From Xiphophorus maculatus (Eukaryota > Chordata > Actinopteri > Cyprinodontiformes > Poeciliidae), in contig NC_036463.1 in assembly GCF_002775205.1 (NCBI RefSeq), positions 558,001 to 622,000 of the forward strand: a DNA stretch of 64,000 nt. The letters run 5' to 3'. This document shows, piece by piece, positions 55,606-64,000 of the stretch. The notes under the pieces are model-generated. The model made no database searches and was not told the origin of the DNA. It saw nothing but the letters and a program-made list of their open reading frames with translations. A program made the translations under genes and the position numbers. The first letter of the stretch is position 1. Every line of letters begins with the position of its first letter.

Positions 55606-56707
55606 GCAACGTGATGGACTGCGAGGCCAAGCCGGCAGGGCTGAGGGCCTGTTAGGCCCTGCTAGCTTCCCTAGGTGTGAAATAAATGTTAGAGGTGACT
55701 GTAGCGGCCTCTCGGAATGGACAGCCAGACGCAGGGAGTTCCGAACGGGTGCAGTTTAATCTGGACCTTTCTTGTCAGACACCGTGAAAACTGTAGCATA
55801 AATAAAGGATACATAATGTATAAATAAACATAAATGTTCACAAAACACAATTGCGCGCATTCCTACCTCATTCTGCTTTCCAAGAGCACTATTTTACAAA
55901 TTTTATTTTCTTTTTCTTCAGGCTCTAACGCTGACTCTGCGTGGTTAGCGAAACAGGAATGCCTAACACAAAATACGCAAAGAAGAAATCTACCGCTCTT
56001 CAAAATAAAGCACAAATCAACCACTAAGTGTCACTGTGGGACCAATGAACAAGAAGCAGAATTTCACCATTTAGTAGCTATTTACGGTGACTAGCACTAG
56101 GATGATACAGTTTTCGAGTCCTTCCCATATCGGCTCAACAGGGCCAAAAGGCCGGAGTCCACCCTGACGACTCTGATGGCTCAAATTAGCATCCCTTCTT
56201 CAATTGTAAATGTGGTCGTTGACCGTCGGGCCAGAAGGTGGGAATGTGAATAGTCCATGTTGGGGGTGGGTATCTATGATACCTGCAGGAGATCAGGTCT
56301 CCTGTAGGTAGTGCTCTTCAGTTTAGTTTTGAAGCATACATGAAGTGTTTTTGGAGAGATGTGACCTTTTGCAGCTGATCCATGATGTTGTGCTGCATTA
56401 TCCAGGTCATTTTGCCAAATGTACATAGAGTTTGCAAAACATACAATCTGTTTCAAGAAATGTTCAAAGCTTTTTCTAAAAGAAATTAGTAATGTTTCTC
56501 TTTGAAATAAAGCTAAGAGGGTATAAAATGACAGTTTAGAAATAAACTTACCAAATTAATTGTGTTGATCCACCTCAAAAAAACATGGAAAAAGTGTAAG
56601 CAAAAGAGATCTGGGTCTCAGGAGGTTATAATGAATTCATTGTGCTTGGGTGCGCCAGTAATGGCCTTATTTACGGAACAAAAGCGCCTGTTGAAAACAG
56701 CTAATAC

Positions 56708-56816
56708 ATTGGAACCTCAAACATTGTCCTGAGCCGTATGCAACGAAATTTCGTTCTTTATACACCCTGTGCATTGAAAATGACAACAAAGTCAGTCTAA
56801 GTCGAAGTCTAAGTCT
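56708..56816 (+). mobile_element. LINE 3' tail inside the long tandem unit
   Basis: Matches 36661-36770: 'attggaacctcaaacattgt', 'cgtatgcaacgaaatttcgt', 'gacaacaaagtcagtctaag' and a tctaag-like tail. Confidence 0.8.
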
Positions 56817-59800
56817 ATTGTGCAACTGTGAGATGCGTTGAGGCCATTACCAGGGTACTGATAAGGTAATGGCCCTATTTACAGAACAAAAGCACCTGCT
56901 AGAGAAAATCCTTCAGGCCAGTTGGACTATCGAAGCCGATATAGGTATACGTCAAAGTGGACTAACTCTAGCCATTCTAGTGCTAGGGCTCCACCACCAG
57001 TTATTTGGAGAGATGCTCACCTGCAGACATTGCATGTGGAGCTTCGAGCACAGCTGAAAGATTTGGTAGGATATAGGATGAGAAGGCCGGGGATGACCAG
57101 CGGCCGAGCTGAAGGAGAGAAGCTGAAGGGACGCCTGACGATGGCGATGTGGCAACGCCTATTCTAAAAGAATGGCCCGAGAAGTGGCAAGGGGGAAGAT
57201 CTCAGCTGAGATCAGTCTGAGGTGGCAGATGAACCAGGCAGCGGTTGTAGTGGTCAGGGAAGAATTTAGTATTGGAGTTAGATAGTCTCTAACAGATTGA
57301 ATACTTTAGATGCAGATGTGAACTCACTCCGTATCTGAAATCCATAGAAGGCTAGGAGGAAAGCGCATGAGTGGAGCTCTGATGTAGGGGACGAAGGCAC
57401 CGGATTGGTGTGCAGTGATGACATTCCCAATGATGGGAATGAGATGGGTTTCCAGCTATCAGGATTAGAGGAGCTATGCTTAGAAATCCCTTGAGAAGGA
57501 ATTCACAGCGGGGTTCGACTAGACTAGATGACCAGACTAGACTAGATGATGTGCTAGGTTGCTAAAGCTTAGCGTGAAAGTTGCTTCCAGCGAGCAGACT
57601 GCGGATGTAGCAAAGAACTGAAGAAGGGAAGCTGTAGGAATGCTTTGCACGGAGGCAGATGTGGGAGTTATAACTGGACCTGGAGGGTCAGACTGGCTGC
57701 CTGTGATCTGCTGTAATATGATTAAGTTGTAATTAATTAATTAATGCAACTACGGATGAATGCATGGATGTAATTCTCGAAATCCTAGAGTGTTTTTATC
57801 TTATGCCGGGGGCAATGAGACCAAGTTGGATCGCTAAATAATAGGGGCCTGTAAATCCCCCAAAAGCTCTTTAGAGAACGCAAGGAAAAGGGTAGAATAA
57901 GTCAGGATTCCTACTGAGCGGTAGACTAGAGCACGTACACGAGACCGAGAGTCGACGTCGGGCCGGAGTTTAGTTTCCTGCCAATGAAGATCGCCATATC
58001 TCCAACGGCTGGTAGCTACCAGTCGCTCCAACGGCTGGTAGCTACCGACAAAAGGGGATTACCGAAACGCTTTTAGGTAATCGGCCACATAACAGGGAAG
58101 TTAGATGTTCGTAAGCCGTATTGCCAGCGACGGTCCGGCTTGGTGGTAAGCAGTCGGATTATCGGGGAACGGGAGGCTTGTTTTATACGAGCGAGCTTTG
58201 TGGTCGGCTACGACTAGCTCCAGCAGTAATTACTGACCATCCATTTACCAGAAGAACGTTGGCTGGTTTTATCCCGTCGCGTGAATCGAACTGACGGCTG
58301 TACAGATGACGCTGACCACCTAGCGCGCATGTCTGCGTACTAACTGTGTGTATGCCTCCTTGATATGGGTCGGAACCAATGGATGATGAGGAAAGAAAGC
58401 TGTCAGAGCGAGCGGCGTTGTGAACTATGAATCACTTGAAAGAGGACTCGTGAAGTTCGGATCGCTGTGCAGGTGAAGCTGACTGTTCGAGGGTGGAGGT
58501 TAAGATTGACGACTGGAAAGTACGCAGATGAGATCCGGTCTGCTGGCTGCAATGAAGCTGCAAAATTAGAGAGCCTACGAGCGGCTTCTGATGATCAGAC
58601 TACTCGGGGTGCGACATTGGCCCGACTGAGGGGGAAGGAGAACCATCCTCCCCGCTTTGTGCACCAGGAGCGGCCCCGTGATTGATGGAGCTGCTAAGGT
58701 GTGTGTGCGTGACTGTTTCTCCCCGTGAATGTCGGCTGCCTGAGTGGCTTGTGTTCCTGATTGCTCAACTGAGATCGTCAAGCCATCTACGGTCAATGGC
58801 TGGGATTGCGGTTGTTGTGGATTCTGGACCTACTAATGAAGCCATTCGTGTGTTCCTGCAGCATTGTTACGTTTCCACCTGGTTCACCAGATGATAAGCG
58901 CCAATCTAGGTAGGCTGCGTCTCTGCTCTCGGGTAATCTACCTGCTGGGTCCATAGTTAAGGTATTTTCTCTTTCAGACACCTGATGACTGCACCATTTT
59001 GGAGCTGCAGCGCTCGGACGCTCTGCCATCTGTGTGGATGGGCTGCTTGCATGGATCTGGAGTAGAAGGGGGGCAGTTGGGTGGGCAGCACGGCTTTTTT
59101 TTTTATTACCAGAAAAGAGGAATTGTAAATAAAAGATTGCCCATAACTTTGTTTGCCCTTTAACGTTTGTTTTCAGGTGCGTTTTATATGGAACTTTAGG
59201 CGGATCCCCTCTACTAGTCATGAAAAGCTTAAAGAAAATGGTGCTGCGATTAGGAGACCAGCGGCAGCTGGGGCGGAGGCCAGAATGAGCTGAAATGCAA
59301 ACCGGAACTACTGACAGAATTTGGAGCGATCTTAGCAACAGAGGGAAGAGAGGGCTACGGCGGCCTGAGCGGGAACTAACGGAACGAGCTAGTCGCGACC
59401 CTGGAAATGCCAAGACTGACCGGCGATAGGAGGCGTGGTAAACGTGAGTTAAAGGCACTGGTGCGCTGACAGAGACTAAAGCGAAGGGAGAATGAACGAG
59501 TCAGGAGCAGGTACGTCTTACCTAGACGACGCCCAATGGGCGCAGATGAAGCTGTGGGTTGATGAGGCTGACAAGCCAGCTGCGAGCCGAGATAGGTGGA
59601 GGTGAGCGCAGCGGTCTGATGCGACGTCCTCTCGGAGGTGAACTGGGAGAGACGATCGGGCAACGGATCGAGTCCATGGTGGGACGAGCAGGAAGAGCCG
59701 ACGTGCGTCGGTGCAGCGATGGCGGATCGTGGAGACAACCAGCGCTTGCTGCGGGGGACAGCGCCAATGAGCCGCAGCAGCCTATGGTGAGCCGGAGCGG

Positions 59801-60227
59801 GGAACCGGGCAGATAGCGGAGGACTGCGACGTCAAGAGGGGAGGACGGAAAATTCCGCTCGTCGTCGCAGATGGAGGCCGAAGGAAGGCGTGATGAGGGC
59901 GGTTAGATTGGTGAGGAGTAGCGGGGAGTCGACAGGAGCGCGGCCGGCCGGTGAGGGATACTCCCTGGATCTGGGCGGACGGAAGGCAGCTGAAACTTGT
60001 TGACTGAATGTCGGAGAGGTAGGAGAAGCGTTCACGTAGGTTCGAAGCACGGCTGACGAGCAGGAAGACCCCAGGGTAGCTTGGACTTTTGAAGGTGTCT
60101 TTGGACAACGATTGGCTGGAGCGGCGTGAAGCTCCGGTCCGGATTGGCTGCGGTCGGGCGTAGTGATTAGATGATGTGGTGAAGCTGGTCGAGTCTCCCA
60201 GTTTGAATTTTCGCCAAGGCTCCATTA

Positions 60228-61556
60228 CACTGAACAAAAATATAAATGCAACACTTTTGTTTTTGCTCCTATTTCTATTAGCTGAACTCAATGATCAAAA
60301 ACATTTTCTATATACAAAAATAATTTCTCTCAAATATTGTTCACAAATCTAAGTCTGATGGTACTTCTCCTTTGCGTACATAATTGTGTGTTCTAATAAA
60401 TTAGAACACAGGATCTACGGTGGGTTTCTTTTATGTTTATAGGCAATGGTTTATTATTACTGCGTGAAACTATTTGGAGAAATCAAAATGTTGCCAGACA
60501 AGGAAAAATTTGGTTCATGCAATGACTTGCAAACGCACACGCAATAAAATCCTAAAACAAGAAAATGTGGTGGGTGAAACATTTATTTTGATCTGCAGGC
60601 AAACTGAGAGCCAGTCCCTAAATCAGTTACGTGGTACGCCCCGCTTGCCAGGCTTCAAACGTCACAACCTGTTCCATCAACACAAGCCTTGATACGCAGT
60701 TCATAAAAATCCTCCGGGAGTACTAGACACATTCTCCAAAGCCTCGGCAGAGAAGACACATCATTACCATAAACCTTCTCCTAAAGCCTTTCAAAGATTT
60801 TGATAGTACAACCACCCAGCCTCACAATTGCAGGCCATGTGTAACCACCTCAGCCCAGGACAGACAGCAGACAGTGTGTGTGGTTGGGGGTGGATAAAGC
60901 TTTTGCTGATGTCAACATTGTGGATTGAGTGGCCCATGGATGAAGTGGCTCATGGTGGTGGCGGGGTCATGGTATGGGCCGGTGTATGTCATGGACATCA
61001 AACACAAGTACCTTTATTGATGGCATTTGAAGGCACAGAGATACCATGAAGAGATCCTGAGTTCCCATTGTTGTGCCATTCATCCACGACTGTCTCCTCG
61101 TGTTGCCCCATCTTGTAAGAATCTGCACAAAATTACTGGAAGCTGAAAACATCCCAGTTCTTGCATGGCCAGCTTTCTCACTGGACATGTGAGCCATGAA
61201 AGAGGAGTGGACCTAGATTCCACAATCAACAACCTGATCAACTCTATGTGACGGATGTTGCACTGCATGAGGCAAGTTGTCCTCTGGCCACTCTGAAAGC
61301 ACATTTCTGAGGCTTTTATTGTAGCCAGCCTACCTGTGCAATAATTATGCTATCTAATTAGTATCTGTATATGCCAGACCTGTGAGTATATACACAGTGA
61401 ACACTTATTTAAAGAAGTGCTCACTATCAGATGTAGACAGATTTGTAAACTATATTTGAGAAAATTATTTGTTGATATAGAAAAATATTTTAGATTATTG
61501 AGGTCAGCTAAAAAAAAATGGGAGCAAAAACAAAAGTGTTGCATTTATACTTTTGT
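60228..61556 (+). mobile_element. Tc1-like transposon, decayed
   Basis: Left terminus 'cactgaacaaaaatataaat' gcaacac... preceded by TA; right terminus is the inverse, 'gggagcaaaaacaaaagtgt' to 61556, missing the outermost bases. The internal part decodes to VMVWAGVCHG, FIHDCLLVLPHL-like and SLDM...IEH-like Tc1 transposase pieces (about 60950-61300), all frameshifted. Confidence 0.85.
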
Positions 61557-61800
61557 AAGACCCTCCCAAAAAAAGCAAACAGCACATTTTAGTGACTTAA
61601 TGTGGCCAGCCAGCCTACAGCTCACCAGAGTAATAACCATGCTGTCTAATCAGTATCTTGAAATGCTACACTGTGAGGTGGGATTAATTATTCATGCAAA
61701 GGATAAGCGCTAACTATCACAGATATTTGGGAGAAATAATTTTTGAAATGTTTTAGGTCTAGAGCTCATTAAAAATTAGTACAAAAACAATGTTTATGTT
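61557..61800 (+). mobile_element. Second Tc1-like 3' region in tandem
   Basis: Repeats the arrangement of 61310-61556: 'tgtggccagccagcctacag', 'ccatgctgtctaatcagtat', then an agatatttg / gagaaataat stretch. A separate copy or a duplicated end. Confidence 0.65.
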
Positions 61801-61814
61801 TTTGTTTGGTGTAA

Positions 61815-62115
61815 TTCGTAATTAATTCAGATATCTAAAAATGTAATTTTGACTAGTTGTAATTACTTTCGAGAGGGTTAGGGTTATGATGATTTTAAAT
61901 CGTAATTGCAGCTATTTATTACGTCAAATGACAGATCAGGCGACGTCGTTATATATGGAAAGAAATTTAGGCTCGTCTAAATGCAATTGAATATATCTTG
62001 AATTATTATTCTTACTAGTCAGAATGTAAAAGCAGATATCTTAAATTATCATTGCGGATAGTCATAATGTAGTTTTGCCAAGTCAAAATTAATTTTAGAT
62101 ATCTCTAGTATGGAC
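61815..62115. repeat. Degenerate repeat of agatatct and gactagt motifs
   Basis: agatatct or cagatatct occurs near 61830, 62033 and 62096, interleaved with gactagt / actagtcagaatgta. It resembles a common fish repeat built from these short motifs. Confidence 0.5.
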
Positions 62116-62199
62116 AGTTAGACAAAACCGAATGTATGTTCAAACGGCTTGCCATATCCTGCCACACTTCGTCAGCTTTGGCGTGATGACGCAAAGAAC

Positions 62200-62800
62200 T
62201 TAACGTTCGTAGTTGCACAAGTCGACCACTGTCCACGGTGACATTGGAGGAAAGAAGTAATCATTTGCACAGGTTAGTCTTTACTTTAACTGTTTGTTAT
62301 TAATCTCTCTCAACATTATCTGACCAGAGACAAACCACAGGAAGGGATTTTACTGAAAACTTTCCCACTGAGATCTGTTTATTATTTTGTAAGTTTATCT
62401 TCACTCAACCTAACGTTAACATAGCTGCTAGTAGCTTAGCTAGCGTTAAATGGACGTGCTTGTTTGTAGTCATGCTTTTGTAACTCGTTAGACGGCGAAA
62501 ACAAGAGTCTCGGGTCATGACGTTTTTGCTGTTCGTTCTGATTAAAGGCTTAAAAAAAGAATAACCAGAGATTTAGAGCTCGGAGTTTAGCGCTATGCTA
62601 TTTTACCCAGATGGATACAGTAAAGTCGGTCTATTCTCCCTTCCTCTCAATGTCTCAAACGAACCGGTGTTTAAACATAGAATGAACATCTCTGTAACCG
62701 CGGCAAGTTGAACTGTAGACTATGATTTCTTTAATGAAGCCACATTGTCCTCCTTCCAATAAGGATGATCTCCATGTGCAGACCAGTTCTTAGGGACCGT
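62200..62800 (+). promoter_or_regulatory. Possible promoter / non-coding first exon of a downstream gene
   Basis: Repeat-poor stretch with tgacgcaaag, an E-box-like sequence and a splice-donor-like cag|gttagt at 62272-62277. No open frame supports a protein. Positional guess only. Confidence 0.2.
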
Positions 62801-63299
62801 CTACAATGTCCAACAACCTGCTACAAAAATGTTCTGCGTCTTCATTTTAAAAGATTCTACAGTGCGTAGCGGCGTTTAGGGCTTGTGCATATAAATGGTG
62901 GGCTACAATTTTGAAATTATTTGTGTACTATTAAGTAATATACTTAATTTTACTGTGTATTTGTGACAGTTATAATGTTATGACAACGCTCCATAGGTGT
63001 CATGAAATAATTTAATTTAAACTGTCAAACTCAGTGGGACTTGTATGTGGCTGGTCCACAGACCCTGACGTCTGATTGGCTGCTCCACACAGCAAGTCAT
63101 TACAAATCAACTACAGATGATGGATTGAGCACAGCCAGAATACACATTCCAGAACATTACAATTGTAGTTGTCGTTATGTGGATTTGGAAGAGACTGCAA
63201 GGAAACAAACACCATTATACTTGATACTCTTCTTTTTTTAAACATAGTTTGTTTGAAAGATAGTTTTTACTTTTTTTTTCTGAGCAATATTTGGTCCAC

Positions 63300-63372
63300 C
63301 TTCCTCACCACTGGGTGGTGGTAATGCATCATTAGTTGCTTGCCAATGTCCAGTAAACAAGAAGAAGAAGAA
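63300..63372 (+). promoter_or_regulatory. Module related to the trdmt1 5' region
   Basis: Shares the layout (g)atggcggtaatgc-like, a ttgcc half, then aacaagaagaagaag with 29485-29560. It could be a promoter module or a small dispersed repeat. Confidence 0.4.
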
Positions 63373-63589
63373 TGAAGGGATTAATGACTCTTTGAAGGGA
63401 CCCAAATCTTCAAAGGTTGCTGTACTCCAAATCTTCAGAATTCACTTTATAGAGCAGGGCAAGTGGAAGTACTTGAAGACAAATATTCAAATATATTGAA
63501 CGCAATGCAATTTACTAAATCTGAACCAGATTGGTGGATGCTGTTTTTGCTTCTATATTTCACACTTTTAAAAAGTAGGTATGAGCTGG

Positions 63590-63930
63590 CATGCTAAGAT
63601 GTGAAGTCACTGTGACAAGCAGGAGGCATAGATACAATGACAAAAGTCATTGCTTGTCAAATATTTGAAACATTTAAAGAATACAAAATGCCAATTTTGA
63701 GCTGCAGGATACAAATAATTCCAGTGCACATTCACTTTATGGTACCATACTGTCTTCATGCTCTGCATGAGCGTGTCTATTTTGCTCAGAAATTTTGATG
63801 CAAATTATATCAGCTGTATTTTACACAAATTGTGTGGGAAAAGATGCCTGCTTCGAACAGATGAATGCTGCCGGTCTACCAGCAATATTTACACAATTAA
63901 ATCAAAAAGAAAAACATCATGACTAAATAT
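63590..63930. repeat. Dispersed repeat, copy 2 (paired with 17780-18190)
   Basis: Shares 'ggcatagatacaatgaca', tgtcaaatatttgaaa and aaaaagaaaaacatcatga with copy 1. Unclassified. Confidence 0.6.
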
Positions 63931-64000
63931 AAATATTGGGCCACGTTACTTGAACAAAATAAGAGCTGTTCACAACAGCCCTTTAAAAAATACAACTTTT

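Larger units (their letters stand above)
55283..60226. repeat. Tandem unit, long form (4944 bp)
   Basis: Directly follows the short unit, head to tail. Ends 55283-55435 and 60042-60226 match the short unit with 3 and 2 differences. The 4.6-kb middle is GC-rich with no credible protein, contains a minisatellite (55465-55605), a LINE tail (56708-56816) and a 26-bp tandem duplication near 58001-58047. Its right edge abuts a Tc1-like terminus at 60228. Class unknown. Confidence 0.85.

Noticed and set aside
55334..55759. 141-aa plus-strand protein in the GC-rich unit
   Set aside because: Low-complexity, Arg-rich translation over a minisatellite; its first 30 codons simply repeat in the neighbouring unit; no family resemblance.
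58793..59458. 221-aa minus-strand frame with an internal MDPAG start, reminiscent of Gypsy gag
   Set aside because: The resemblance stops after a few residues, no zinc knuckle, protease or RT follows, and the frame ends early. Too weak to call an LTR retrotransposon.

Overview
The window is vertebrate nuclear DNA from a ray-finned (teleost) fish. Small exons with canonical GT/AG splice sites lie in long AT-rich introns that are full of fish-type transposons: CR1/L2-group, RTE-like, Tx1, L1 and RNase H-bearing LINEs, tRNA-headed SINEs, and Tc1/mariner, hAT and Harbinger pieces. Some SINE families look like those of percomorph or cyprinodontiform fishes, but that is an impression from memory. 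All exon joins below were worked out by hand from reading frame, splice sites and remembered family sequences; no alignment was run.

Three protein-coding genes can be supported. (1) Exon 1 of c1ql3, a secreted C1q/collagen-like synaptic protein, lies on the minus strand at 18-608; its second exon is outside the left edge. (2) rsu1, the leucine-rich-repeat Ras suppressor of the ILK-PINCH-parvin adhesion complex, is complete on the minus strand. It has eight coding exons between 5336 and 27068 and encodes 279 residues. (3) trdmt1 (DNMT2), the tRNA-Asp cytosine-38 methyltransferase, is complete on the plus strand. It has eleven coding exons between 29578 and 53329 and encodes 406 residues with all catalytic motifs intact. 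rsu1 and trdmt1 are divergently arranged across 2.5 kb that holds both promoters and a decayed LINE. As I recall it, the human neighbourhood is C1QL3-RSU1-CUBN-TRDMT1, so this is a conserved block without cubilin between rsu1 and trdmt1.

The stretch 640-5335 is intergenic DNA plus rsu1 3' UTR. The rsu1 and trdmt1 introns carry many nested insertions, several with exact target-site duplications: hAT-type miniature elements at 12712-13028 and 34227-34449, SINEs at 22986-23363 and 23722-23913, and a solo LTR at 37337-37716. From 53330 to 64000 there is no gene I can support. This stretch holds the trdmt1 3' UTR, a Tc1-like 5' end, an unusual GC-rich pair of head-to-tail repeat units (54845-60226), a decayed Tc1-like element with a duplicated 3' end (60228-61800), and a stretch that may contain the promoter of a gene beyond the window.

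The best candidates for something undescribed are: the 438-bp and 4944-bp tandem units that share nearly identical ends but have unrelated middles; a head-to-head telomere-repeat block inside a decayed Tx1 LINE; a SINE copy whose box-B region is replaced by a perfect hairpin; a scatter of short-loop perfect inverted repeats; and a sequence module shared by the trdmt1 5' region and a site at 63300.
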